From NCBI RefSeq assembly GCF_002920615.1, contig NZ_PQSU01000012.1, positions 1-64,000 on the forward strand: a stretch of DNA of 64,000 bases. The letters are read 5' to 3'. The translations under genes and the position numbers were made by a program. Position 1 is the first letter of the stretch. The number at the start of each line of letters is the position of its first letter. Source of the DNA: Streptomyces sp. Ru62 (GTDB lineage Bacteria > Actinomycetota > Actinomycetes > Streptomycetales > Streptomycetaceae). Of the stretch, positions 34,705 through 42,799 are shown piece by piece. Below the pieces are notes generated by a model, which did no database searches, was not told where the DNA came from, and saw only the letters and a list, made by a program, of their open reading frames with translations.

Positions 34705-35603
34705 CGTCGGCCTCTGCCGCCATCCCCCAGCCCGGCCGCACCAAGGCGTTCCTGCGCCTGGTGATGATCGAGCACTCGGTCTTCGCGCTCCCCTTCGCCT
34801 ACATCGCCTCCCTCACGGCGATGTACGAGTGGGACCGGAACATCCACTGGGGCCGTCTGCTCCTGGTCACGGTCTGCATGGTCGGCCTGCGCACCTTCGC
34901 GATGGCGGTCAACCGGATCATCGACCGCGAGATCGACGCCCGGAACCCGCGCACCGCCCACCGCGAGCTCGTCACCGGCGCGATGTCGGTCCGGCACGCC
35001 TGGACGGGCGCCCTGATCGCCCTGGTGGTCTTCCTGGGCGCGGCGGCCCTGCTCAACCCGCTCTGCCTGGCCCTGGCCCCGGTCGCGGTGATCCCGATGG
35101 TGGTCTACCCCTACGGGAAACGCTTCACCAACTTCCCGCAGGCCATCCTGGGTCTCGCCCAGTCCATGGGCCCGATCGGCGGCTGGCTGGCCATCAGCGG
35201 GGAGTGGTCCTGGACGGCGGTGATCCTCGGCCTCGCCGTCGGCATCTGGATCGGCGGCTTCGACCTGATCTACGCCTGCCAGGACGTCGAGACCGACCGC
35301 GAGATCGGCGTCATGTCGGTCCCGGCCCGCTTCGGCATCCCGGCCGCGATCTGGGGCGCGCGGGTCTGCCACACCATCACCACGGCCCTGTTCGTCTGGT
35401 ACGGCCTGGCCACCCACGCCGGAGCGTTCTTCTGGCTGGGCCTGCTGATCGTCGCGGGCGCCTTCCTCTACGAGCACTCCATCGTCCGGCCCCACGACCT
35501 CTCCCGCCTGAACAGGGCGTTCTTCTCGGTCAACGGCTTCATCGGCATCGCCCTGTTCGTGTGCGCGCTGCTCGATCTCCTGGTACGCGGTCTGACCGTG
35601 TGA
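34701..35603 (+). CDS. mqnP: UbiA-family prenyltransferase of menaquinone synthesis
   Basis: A 300-residue membrane prenyltransferase with about eight helices that attaches the polyprenyl chain to the naphthoquinone ring. The two Asp-rich motifs are NRIIDREIDARN (about 73-84) and DLIYACQDVETDREIG (about 191-206), matching the NDxxDxxxD and DxxxD signatures. GTG start overlapping the mqnL stop. With mqnL upstream and mqnM downstream it forms the late futalosine gene set. Confidence 0.92.
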   Translation: MTSASAAIPQPGRTKAFLRLVMIEHSVFALPFAYIASLTAMYEWDRNIHWGRLLLVTVCMVGLRTFAMAVNRIIDREIDARNPRTAHRELVTGAMSVRHAWTGALIALVVFLGAAALLNPLCLALAPVAVIPMVVYPYGKRFTNFPQAILGLAQSMGPIGGWLAISGEWSWTAVILGLAVGIWIGGFDLIYACQDVETDREIGVMSVPARFGIPAAIWGARVCHTITTALFVWYGLATHAGAFFWLGLLIVAGAFLYEHSIVRPHDLSRLNRAFFSVNGFIGIALFVCALLDLLVRGLTV

Positions 35604-35658
35604 GCGCCCCGGCACCACCCGGCCTGAGGGCGGTCGGGCGCGCCGGTACGCTCAAGGT

Positions 35659-36333
35659 GTGAACGCAGGAGAAACGCAGCGTGTGCCTTGGATCGTGGGG
35701 GTGTCCGGAGCTTCCGGGACGCCGTACGCGGCTGCCGTGCTGCGGGCGCTGCTGGAGGCCGGGGAAGCGGTGGACCTCGTGGTCAGCCGGGCCTCGCGGC
35801 TGACGCTGCTGGACGAGACGGGCATCTCCTTCCGGGACGCGCACTGGCAGGACGACCTGCGGGAATGGCTGGCCCGTGGCGCCGACGGCAAGCCCGGCAC
35901 CTTCGACGTGGACATCAGCGGGGTGCGGTACTGGAGCGCCGGCGACCTCGCCGCCGGCCCGTCCTCGGGGTCGTACCCGGCGAAGGGCATGATCGTCGTG
36001 CCCGCCTCCACCGCCTCGGTGGCGGGTGTGGCGCTCGGCCTGTCCAAGGATCTGCTCCAGCGCGCGGCGAGCGTCACACTGAAAGAGCGCCGGACGCTGG
36101 TCGTCGCCGTACGGGAGACCCCCTTGAACGGGCAGACGCTGCGCCACCTCGTCGCGCTGGACGACGCCGGCGCCACGGTCGTCCCGGCCTCGCCCGCCTT
36201 CTACGCGGGCGCCACCCACATCCAGGACCTGGTGGACTTCGTCGCCGGCCGCGTGCTGGACGCGGCTGGTGTCGCGCACGGCCTGTACCGGCGCTGGAAG
36301 GGCGAGCTGGGCGGCGGCACACCCGGCACGTAA
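35659..36333 (+). CDS. mqnM: UbiX-family flavin prenyltransferase
   Basis: A 224-residue enzyme that makes prenylated FMN, the cofactor needed by the UbiD-type decarboxylase mqnL two genes upstream. Typical segments: VGVSGASGTPYAAAVLRAL (about 13-31), VVSRASRLTL, the GMIVVPASTASVAGVALGLS phosphate-binding segment and LVVAVRETPLNGQTLRHL. It has an insertion around residues 65-95 relative to short UbiX. TACGCT lies seven bases before the GTG, another likely leaderless start. Confidence 0.9.
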   Translation: MNAGETQRVPWIVGVSGASGTPYAAAVLRALLEAGEAVDLVVSRASRLTLLDETGISFRDAHWQDDLREWLARGADGKPGTFDVDISGVRYWSAGDLAAGPSSGSYPAKGMIVVPASTASVAGVALGLSKDLLQRAASVTLKERRTLVVAVRETPLNGQTLRHLVALDDAGATVVPASPAFYAGATHIQDLVDFVAGRVLDAAGVAHGLYRRWKGELGGGTPGT

Positions 36334-36390
36334 GGCAAGCAGCAGTACCCCTCATCACTCCACGGACTTTCACCGGAAGGCTTCGATCGC

Positions 36391-36846
36391 ATGGACGCGG
36401 TGGACAGGCAGCTCATCCAGGCCCTGAGGGAGAACGGCCGGGCCTCCTACGCGGAGCTGGGGCGCCTGGTCGGCCTGTCGGGCCCCAGCGTCACCGACCG
36501 CATCAACCGGCTGGAGGCGGCCGGTGTCATCACCGGCTACCGCGCCACGGTGGACGCGGCCTCCCTCGGCCTCGGCGTCACCGCCCTGATCGGCATCTCG
36601 CTCTCCGACGCCGCCGACCACGAGGACGTCGCCCAGCGGCTGCGGGACCTGCCGGAGATCGAGGACTGCTGGTTCATCGCCGGTGACGACTCCTTCATGC
36701 TCAAGGTCCGCTCGACGGACGTGGACGGCCTGGAGAAGACGATCCGCCGGCTCAGCGGGACGAAGGGCGTCTCCCGCACCCGTACCACGATCGTGCTCTC
36801 CACCAAGTGGGAGAACCGGGTCGGGGAACTGCCGGAAGAGGTCTAG
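36391..36846 (+). CDS. Lrp/AsnC family regulator
   Basis: A 151-residue regulator with an N-terminal helix-turn-helix (DRQLIQALRENGRASYAELGRLVGLSGPSVTDRINRLE) and a C-terminal RAM/ligand-binding domain (DLPEIEDCWFIAGDDSFMLKVRSTD). It sits between mqnM and mqnE in the same direction with CCGGAAGG as ribosome site. Such proteins often sense amino acids. Control of the flanking menaquinone genes is possible but unproven. Confidence 0.92.
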   Translation: MDAVDRQLIQALRENGRASYAELGRLVGLSGPSVTDRINRLEAAGVITGYRATVDAASLGLGVTALIGISLSDAADHEDVAQRLRDLPEIEDCWFIAGDDSFMLKVRSTDVDGLEKTIRRLSGTKGVSRTRTTIVLSTKWENRVGELPEEV

Positions 36847-36884
36847 GGATACGGTGGGTCGAGTTGTCGTGGAAAGGTGTGGGT

Positions 36885-38048
36885 ATGGACGTCGGGCTCA
36901 AGCGCGAGCTGGAGGAGAAGGTCCGCTCCGGTGAGCGGCTGACCCGCGAGGACGGCATCGCGCTCTACGAGTCGGACGACCTGGCCTGGCTCGGCGGGCT
37001 CGCCCACGAGGTGCGGACCCGCAAGAACGGTGACGTCGTCCACTTCAACGTCAACCGGCACCTGAACATGACCAACGTGTGCACGGCCTCCTGCGCCTAC
37101 TGCTCGTTCCAGCGCAAGCCGGGCGAGAAGGACGCGTACACGATGCGCATCGAGGAGGCCGTCAAGCTCGCCAAGGCGATGGAGTCGGAGAACCTCACCG
37201 AGCTGCACATCGTCAACGGCCTGCACCCGAACCTGCCGTGGCGGTACTACCCGCGTTCCCTGCGCGAGCTGAAGAAGGCCCTGCCGAACGTCTCCCTGAA
37301 GGCCTTCACGGCGACCGAGATCCACCACTTCGAGACCATCAGCGGTCTGTCGGCCTCCGAGATCCTGGACGAGCTGATCGACGCGGGCCTGGAGTCGCTG
37401 ACGGGCGGTGGCGCCGAGATCTTCGACTGGGAGGTCCGGCAGCACATCGTGGACCACCGCACCCACTGGGAGGACTGGTCCCGCATCCACCGCCTGGCGC
37501 ACGAGAAGGGTCTGAAGACCCCGTGCACCATGCTGTACGGCCACATCGAGGAGCCCCGGCACCGCGTCGACCACGTCCTTCGCCTGCGCGAGCTCCAGGA
37601 CGAGACCGGCGGCTTCCAGGTCTTCATCCCGCTGCGCTACCAGCACGACTTCGTGGACATGAAGGACGGCAAGGTACGCAACACCCTCCAGGCGCGCACC
37701 CAGATGGCGACCGGCGCCGAGGCGCTGAAGACCTTCGCGGTGTCGCGGCTGCTGTTCGACAACGTCCCGCACGTCAAGGTCTTCTGGGTCATGCACGGCG
37801 TGCAGACGGCCCAGCTCGCCCTCCAGCACGGCGCCGACGACATGGACGGGTCGGTGGTGGAGTACAAGATCACCCACGACGCGGACAACTTCGGCACGCC
37901 GAACAAGCTGACCCGTGAGGACCTGCTGGAACTGATCCGTGACGCGGGCTTCCGCCCGGTGGAGCGCAACACCCGGTACGAGATCATCCGCGAGTACGAC
38001 GGCCCCGACCCGGCGCGCCGGGAGTCGCCCCAGCCGATGCGGGTGTGA
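36885..38048 (+). CDS. mqnE: Aminofutalosine synthase (radical SAM)
   Basis: A 387-residue radical SAM enzyme that joins 3-[(1-carboxyvinyl)oxy]benzoate with SAM to give 6-amino-6-deoxyfutalosine. The cluster motif CTASCAYC (CX3CX2C) is at about residues 66-73, after NVNRHLNMTNV. Other marks: HIVNGLHPNLPWRYYPR, SLTGGGAEIFDWEVR, CTMLYGHIE and DDMDGSVVEYKITHDAD. GGAAAGG precedes the ATG at 36885; an upstream GTG frame extension to 36807 lacks a ribosome site. MqnA, which makes the substrate, is at 53.5 kb. Confidence 0.95.
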   Translation: MDVGLKRELEEKVRSGERLTREDGIALYESDDLAWLGGLAHEVRTRKNGDVVHFNVNRHLNMTNVCTASCAYCSFQRKPGEKDAYTMRIEEAVKLAKAMESENLTELHIVNGLHPNLPWRYYPRSLRELKKALPNVSLKAFTATEIHHFETISGLSASEILDELIDAGLESLTGGGAEIFDWEVRQHIVDHRTHWEDWSRIHRLAHEKGLKTPCTMLYGHIEEPRHRVDHVLRLRELQDETGGFQVFIPLRYQHDFVDMKDGKVRNTLQARTQMATGAEALKTFAVSRLLFDNVPHVKVFWVMHGVQTAQLALQHGADDMDGSVVEYKITHDADNFGTPNKLTREDLLELIRDAGFRPVERNTRYEIIREYDGPDPARRESPQPMRV

Positions 38049-38077
38049 CCTCCCGGCGAGGGCCGGATGAGCCGACC

Positions 38078-38120
38078 AGGGGCGCGGGGCTCTGCGCGAG
38101 AACCCCCACGCACCGCAGCC
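38078..38120. repeat. Streptomyces intergenic repeat, copy 1
   Basis: Begins AGGGGCGCGGGGCT and continues as a GC-rich sequence with short self-complementary parts. The first 14 bases recur at 40441. This family of intergenic elements is common at gene ends in Streptomyces and may form hairpins. Confidence 0.5.
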
Positions 38121-38178
38121 GGGCGACGGCCTGAACGACCCCTCGATTCCCCGCCGGAACGAGGGGTACTCGCCCGGC

Positions 38179-38829
38179 ATGCCGGCGACGAAGGCCCCTG
38201 AGGACGCCTACACCGCGGCACCCTTCGTTCCGGAGGGCGCCGATCTCACCGCCATGCGCAGCGCGGCGGCCGGCTGTCGCGGCTGCCCCCTGCACCGCGC
38301 CGCCACCCAGACGGTCTTCGGTGCCGGGGACACCGACGCCCGCGTGATGCTCGTGGGGGAGCAGCCCGGCGATCAGGAGGACCGGCAGGGCAGGCCCTTC
38401 GTCGGGCCCGCCGGCAAGCTGCTCGACCGGGCCCTGGCGGAGGCCGGCATCGACCCATCCGAGGCCTACGTCACCAACGCGGTCAAGCACTTCAAGTTCA
38501 CCCGGGCGGAACCCCGCAAGCGTCGTATCCACAAGGCGCCGAGCCTGCGCGAGATGACGGCCTGCGGCCCCTGGCTCGCGGCGGAGCTGGCGCTGGTGGA
38601 GCCGGAGCTGATCGTGATCCTGGGCGCGACGGCCGGGAAGGCGCTGCTGGGGTCGTCGTTCCGGGTGAGCCAGGTGCGCGGGACCGTACTGGAGGAGGAG
38701 ATCCACGGCCGGCCGGAGCGGCTGGTGCCGACCGTGCATCCGTCGGCCGTGCTGCGCGCAGACGACCGCGAGCAGGCGTACCAGGGCCTGGTGGCCGACC
38801 TGAAAGTGGCTGCACGCGTCCTTGGGTAA
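38179..38829 (+). CDS. udgX: UdgX-type uracil-DNA-binding protein/glycosylase
   Basis: A 216-residue family-4-like uracil-DNA glycosylase. The hallmark insertion RKRRIHK is present with His 118, the residue by which UdgX becomes covalently linked to the abasic site after removing uracil. Cluster ligands: Cys33 and Cys36 (CRGCPL) and Cys129 (TACGPW). No fourth Cys exists, and His 104 (NAVKHFKF) lies where family 4 enzymes have one. The GEQPGDQED motif and the VPTVHPSAVLR segment complete the active site. It acts in repair of deaminated cytosine. Confidence 0.93.
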   Translation: MPATKAPEDAYTAAPFVPEGADLTAMRSAAAGCRGCPLHRAATQTVFGAGDTDARVMLVGEQPGDQEDRQGRPFVGPAGKLLDRALAEAGIDPSEAYVTNAVKHFKFTRAEPRKRRIHKAPSLREMTACGPWLAAELALVEPELIVILGATAGKALLGSSFRVSQVRGTVLEEEIHGRPERLVPTVHPSAVLRADDREQAYQGLVADLKVAARVLG

Positions 38830-38845
38830 TAAGTAAACTGCCGAC

Positions 38846-39370
38846 GTGCCTCTTACTTTCACCCTGGACCCCGCCATCACCCCCGCCCTGCGCGACGGCA
38901 TCCTCGACCTGTGGACGGACGTCACCGACGCGGGCGGGGCCGTCGGCTTCGTACCGCCGGTGACCCGCGAGGAGATACGCCCGGAGCTGGTGCGGCACTT
39001 CGTGCAGATGGCCGAGGGCCGCACCCGGCTGCTCGTCGGCCACGACGAGGCCGGCGAGGTCGCCGCGGCCGCCTTCCTCACCCGCAACACCCACCGGCTG
39101 ATGACCCACTGGCTGTGGCTGTACACGGTGATGGTCCACCCCCGCCACCAGGGCCGGGGCTACGGCCGCGACCTGCTGGCCGCCGCCGCGGACGCGGCCC
39201 GCGGGATGGAGGACATCGAGGCGGTCCGGCTGACCTGCCGGGGCGGGCTGGGCCTGGAGCGGTTCTACGGCTCCTGCGGTTACAAGGAGGTCGGCCGCGT
39301 CCCGGACGCCATCCGGGTCGCGCCCGGCGACGACCGCGACGACATCATCATGCTGCTGCCGCTCCGCTGA
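38846..39370 (+). CDS. GNAT family acetyltransferase
   Basis: A 174-residue acetyltransferase. The acetyl-CoA site is VMVHPRHQGRGYGRDLLAAA (about 98-117), with R/Q-x-x-G-x-G intact, followed by EAVRLTCRGGLGLERFYGSCGYKEVGR. The substrate cannot be told. TAAACT stands seven bases before the GTG, so the message is probably leaderless although udgX ends just 16 bases earlier. Confidence 0.9.
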   Translation: MPLTFTLDPAITPALRDGILDLWTDVTDAGGAVGFVPPVTREEIRPELVRHFVQMAEGRTRLLVGHDEAGEVAAAAFLTRNTHRLMTHWLWLYTVMVHPRHQGRGYGRDLLAAAADAARGMEDIEAVRLTCRGGLGLERFYGSCGYKEVGRVPDAIRVAPGDDRDDIIMLLPLR

Positions 39371-39451
39371 CGCCGACCCCCCTGCGTGATCGTCCACCGC
39401 TCGTGCTTCACTGGACGATGACCCCTTTTGGAATCGGACGAGTGGATTGAG

Positions 39452-39760
39452 ATGCTCCGCTACACGCTGATGCGCCTCGGTATCTTCGCGGGCTGCCTCT
39501 TGATCGTCTGGGGAGCCGTCTACTCGGGCATCTTCCCGCGCGGCTTCGGCGAGTCCAACGGACTGTGGGTCCTGCTGCTCGCCCTGGTCCTCTCGGCGCC
39601 GATCAGCTGGGTGGTGCTGCGCAAGGAGCGGGACCGGGCCTCTGTGCAGATCGTGCGCAGGGTCGACCGGATGAAGGCCAACCTGGACGCCAACCGCAGC
39701 CAGGAGGACGTCGCCGACGACACCTCGCGGGCGCAGGGCGGGGCCACCGCGTCCAGCTAG
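39452..39760 (+). CDS. DUF4229 family membrane protein
   Basis: A 102-residue protein with two membrane helices (about 8-28 and 38-58) and a charged cytoplasmic tail. LRYTLMRLGIF at the start and APISWVVLRKERDRASVQIV match the DUF4229 family of actinobacteria, whose function is not known. In mycobacteria and streptomycetes it is often near menaquinone genes, as here. ATG at 39452 is preferred over the TTG at 39428. Confidence 0.85.
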   Translation: MLRYTLMRLGIFAGCLLIVWGAVYSGIFPRGFGESNGLWVLLLALVLSAPISWVVLRKERDRASVQIVRRVDRMKANLDANRSQEDVADDTSRAQGGATASS

Positions 39761-39791
39761 TCCCGCCGCCGGCCCAACTAGGCTTGCCCTC

Positions 39792-40442
39792 ATGGGTGCC
39801 GTCAAGACCAAACGGATGCCGAGGGCGGTGCGCGAGCAGCAGATGCTCGACGCTGCCGTACGGATCTTCGGGCAGCGCGGGTACATGGCCGCGTCGATGG
39901 ACGAGATCGCCGAACTCGCGGGCGTGTCCAAGCCGTTGGTCTATCTGTACCTGAACTCGAAGGAAGACCTCTTCACCGCGTGCATCCGCCGCGAGGCGGC
40001 CGCGCTCACGGAGGCCGTGCGCGCGGGTGTCCGGCCGGGGCTGCCCGCCGACCGGCAACTCTGGGACGGCCTGCGGGCGTTCTTCGCGCACACCGCCGAG
40101 CACCCCGACGGCTGGTCGGTGCTGCACCTCCAGGCCCGTATGCACGGGGAACCCTTCGCGGCCGAGGTCGCCGCGATGCGCGCGGAGATCGTCGCGTTCG
40201 TGACCCGGCTGGTCGCGGTCGCGGCCCGCGAGGCCCACCGCGACCCCGACCTCCCGGAACACGAGGTGGCGGGCCTGGCCGAGGCCCTGGTCGGCGCCGC
40301 CGAGTCCTTGGCCGCCTGGGCCAACGCCACCCCGGGGACGACGGCCCGCCAGGCAGCGGCCACCCTGATGAACTTCGCGTGGGCGGGCCTGGGCAACCTG
40401 ATGCGGGGTCAGGTCTGGACACCGCCGGCCGATCCGGCCTAG
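39792..40442 (+). CDS. TetR family regulator
   Basis: A 216-residue regulator with an N-terminal TetR helix-turn-helix (QMLDAAVRIFGQRGYMAASMDEIAELAGVSKPLVYLYLNSKEDLF, about 17-61) and a helical ligand domain. TAGGCT lies eight bases before the ATG (leaderless). Its neighbours are fatty-acid-type genes with a double palindrome in their divergent promoter at 42716-42744, and TetR proteins commonly control such genes, so it is the best local candidate regulator. Confidence 0.9.
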   Translation: MGAVKTKRMPRAVREQQMLDAAVRIFGQRGYMAASMDEIAELAGVSKPLVYLYLNSKEDLFTACIRREAAALTEAVRAGVRPGLPADRQLWDGLRAFFAHTAEHPDGWSVLHLQARMHGEPFAAEVAAMRAEIVAFVTRLVAVAAREAHRDPDLPEHEVAGLAEALVGAAESLAAWANATPGTTARQAAATLMNFAWAGLGNLMRGQVWTPPADPA

Positions 40443-40513
40443 GGGCGCGGGGCTGCATTCGACATGCGGCTCCGGGGCGTGGGCGCGAGCGACCCCCGCC
40501 GGCCCGCACCCGG
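40441..40513. repeat. Streptomyces intergenic repeat, copy 2
   Basis: Starts AGGGGCGCGGGGCT at the TetR stop, sharing 14 bases with the copy at 38078, then runs GCATTCGACATGCGGCTCC and on to the end of the convergent gene. Such elements typically fill convergent gene ends in Streptomyces. Confidence 0.5.
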
Positions 40514-40522
40514 TGACGGTCC

Positions 40523-41371
40523 TCACTTCCCCCGCACGTCCCCCTCCACATGCACCCGCCCGCCCTCGGCACCCCGCAACTCGAACCGCCCGCTCCCGTC
40601 GGCCCCGTACACCACCGTCCCCGGCAACAGCACCGGCGCCCGGAACCGCGCCCGCACCACGGCGGAGCCGTCCGTGCCATGGGCCGCCAGGCAGCGGGCC
40701 AGGGTCCACATGCCGTGGGCGATGGCGCGGGGGAAGCCGAAGAGGCGGGCGGTGAGGGGGTACAGGTGGATGGGGTTGCGGTCGCCGGACGCGGCACCGT
40801 ACCGCCGCCCCACGTCCCCGGCGAGGCTCCACTCGGCGACGGCGGGCAGCACGGCGTCCGCGTGTTCTCGTGGCGCGGGTGTGGTGACCGGGTCGGTGCG
40901 GTGCCGGGCCAGATACGTGCTGCGGGACTCCCACACCACGCTCCCGCCCGAGCGCAGCTCCGTCACCACCGTCGCCTCCGTCCCCCGCCGGTGCGCCGTC
41001 AACCCGGCGATCCACACGCCGAGTTCGTACTCCCCGTCGGCCGCCAGCGGGGCACCGCGCGTGATCTCGATCGACGTGTGCACCAGCCCCAGCAGCGGCA
41101 GCGGGAAGTCCCGTCCGCTCATCAGCCGCATGGCCAGCGGGAAGCCCAGGACGTGCGGGTAGGTGACCGGCAGCTCGGGCTCGCCGGTCGGGAAGCCGCA
41201 GACCCGCTCGTACGCGGCCAGCCTGGTCAGGTCCACGCGGACGCCGGGCAGCACCAGGCGGGTGCGCGGGAAGGCCGCGTCGGGGGCGGGGCGCTTGAAG
41301 GGCGAGCGCAGGGCGCCCCGGGCCAGCAGCGGGGCCAGCGCGGGGGGCGCGGTCAGGGTGACGGCGGTCAT
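40523..41371 (-). CDS. MaoC-like (R)-hydratase
   Basis: A 282-residue double hot-dog protein. The hydratase motif YGAASGDRNPIHLYPLTARL (about 200-219), with catalytic Asp and His, and FPRAIAHGMWTLARC place it with MaoC/3-hydroxyacyl dehydratases, which hydrate enoyl-CoA or dehydrate 3-hydroxyacyl thioesters. The N-terminal half is a degenerate hot-dog. Its ATG overlaps the stop of the FabG-like gene by one base (TGATG), so the two are coupled. The pair MaoC-FabG4 is widespread in actinobacteria. Confidence 0.88.
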   Translation of the reverse strand: MTAVTLTAPPALAPLLARGALRSPFKRPAPDAAFPRTRLVLPGVRVDLTRLAAYERVCGFPTGEPELPVTYPHVLGFPLAMRLMSGRDFPLPLLGLVHTSIEITRGAPLAADGEYELGVWIAGLTAHRRGTEATVVTELRSGGSVVWESRSTYLARHRTDPVTTPAPREHADAVLPAVAEWSLAGDVGRRYGAASGDRNPIHLYPLTARLFGFPRAIAHGMWTLARCLAAHGTDGSAVVRARFRAPVLLPGTVVYGADGSGRFELRGAEGGRVHVEGDVRGK

Positions 41372-42672
41372 CACGCCCCCAGCAGGCTCTGGCCGCAGAC
41401 GCGGACGACCTGGCCGTTGACCGCGCCGGACGCCGGGTGGGCGAGCCAGGCGGTGGTCTCGGCGACGTCGACGGGCTGACCGCCCTGCGCGAGGGAGTTC
41501 ATGCGGCGGCCCGCCTCCCGGATGAACAGCGGGATCGCGGCGGTCATCCGCGTCTCGATGAACCCGGGCGCCACCGCGTTGACGGTCACCCCGTGCTCGG
41601 CGAGCGCGCGGGGCGCGAGGGACCGTACGAGACCGATGATCCCCGCCTTGCTCGCTGCGTAGTTGGTCTGGCCCGCGTTGCCCGCGAGCCCGGCGATGGA
41701 GGCGGTGGCCACGATCCGCCCGCCGGTGCGCAGGGCGCCCCGGGCGAGCAGCGCGTCGGTGGTGCGCAGCACGCTGCCCAGGTTGACCTCCAGGACCGCC
41801 TGCCACCGGTCCGCCGGCATGTTGGCCAGCCTTCGGTCCCGGGTGATGCCCGCGTTGTGGACGAGGACGTCCAGCCCGTCGGGGAGGGCGTCGGCGATGC
41901 GCTCGCCCGCGTCGGCGGCGGTGATGTCGAGGGCGAGGGCGGTGCCGCCGAGCCGTTCTGCCACCCGGCGGGCGTCGGCCTCGGCGGCGGGCACGTCGAG
42001 TACGACGACCCGGGCGCCGTCCCGTGCCAGCGTCCCGGCGACGGACTCGCCGATCCCGCGGGCGCCCCCGGTGACCAGCGCGGTCCGCCCGTCGAGCGGC
42101 CGTTCCCAGTCGGCCGGTGCGGCGACCTCTCCGCCGCCGACCTCGATCACCTGGCCGCTGACGTAGGCGGACCGGGGGGAGAGCAGGAACCGCAGGGTGG
42201 ACTCGGCGGCGCCGGCGTCCGTCAGCCGGACCAGGTTGACGGTCCTGCCCCGTCCGATCTCCTTGCCGAGGGAGCGGGTGAAGCCCTCCAGGGCCTGCTG
42301 GGCGGCCGACCGGTGGTGGTCGGCGGGGTCGAGGGGGGCGCCCAGCACCAGCACCCGGCCGCTCGGGGCGACGGACCGAACGACGGGGTGGAGGGCCGTG
42401 TGCACCTCGGCGAGCGTGTCGACGTCCCCGACCCCGGTGGCGTCCAGGACGACGGCGGCGGGTTCGCGGTCCCCGAGGGCGAGGCCGGTACGGCCCAGGA
42501 CGGGCGTGAGATCGAGAGCGGACTTCCCGGCGGTCAGGTGCAGCAGCGGGCCGGGCAGCGCGGGCCGCCCCGATGACCACCGGATCAGCTCGGCCGGCTG
42601 GGGCAGGCCCAGGCGCCGGGTGAGGAAACGGCCGGGGGCCGTGCCGGTGAGGCTGAGGTAGCGGTCGGCCAT
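41371..42672 (-). CDS. Two-domain 3-oxoacyl-thioester reductase (FabG4-like SDR)
   Basis: A 433-residue high-molecular-weight FabG. Residues about 1-200 are a degenerate flavodoxin-like or Rossmann domain; about 210-433 are a complete SDR with NADP site TGGARGIGES, HNAG (VLVHNAGITRD), catalytic Ser (ATASIAGLAG), Tyr-Lys in YAASK, and APGFIETRMT. It reduces 3-oxoacyl thioesters. ATG at 42672; an upstream extension to 42852 would cross the operator and is rejected. Forms an operon with the MaoC gene and is divergent from the thiolase. Confidence 0.9.
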   Translation of the reverse strand: MADRYLSLTGTAPGRFLTRRLGLPQPAELIRWSSGRPALPGPLLHLTAGKSALDLTPVLGRTGLALGDREPAAVVLDATGVGDVDTLAEVHTALHPVVRSVAPSGRVLVLGAPLDPADHHRSAAQQALEGFTRSLGKEIGRGRTVNLVRLTDAGAAESTLRFLLSPRSAYVSGQVIEVGGGEVAAPADWERPLDGRTALVTGGARGIGESVAGTLARDGARVVVLDVPAAEADARRVAERLGGTALALDITAADAGERIADALPDGLDVLVHNAGITRDRRLANMPADRWQAVLEVNLGSVLRTTDALLARGALRTGGRIVATASIAGLAGNAGQTNYAASKAGIIGLVRSLAPRALAEHGVTVNAVAPGFIETRMTAAIPLFIREAGRRMNSLAQGGQPVDVAETTAWLAHPASGAVNGQVVRVCGQSLLGA

Positions 42673-42715
42673 CTGCGACTCCCGCGCGGTTCGGTTCCGA
42701 AGAGCTGGAATGTGC

Positions 42716-42744
42716 TTACTCTGGAGTAACGTTACCGAAGGTAA
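42716..42744. promoter_or_regulatory. Double palindromic operator between fabG4-like and thiolase genes
   Basis: Two inverted repeats stand in tandem: TTACT-CTGG-AGTAA (42716-42729) and TTACC-GAA-GGTAA (42732-42744), with GTAACGTTAC spanning the join. The site lies 43 bases from the ATG of the reductase gene and 55 bases from that of the thiolase gene. The symmetry is typical of TetR-type sites for fatty-acid genes. Confidence 0.7.
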
Positions 42745-42799
42745 GGCAAGGTGGGCCACTACCGGGTGAGCCACCGCCACAGGTGAGGAGCAGATCGGC

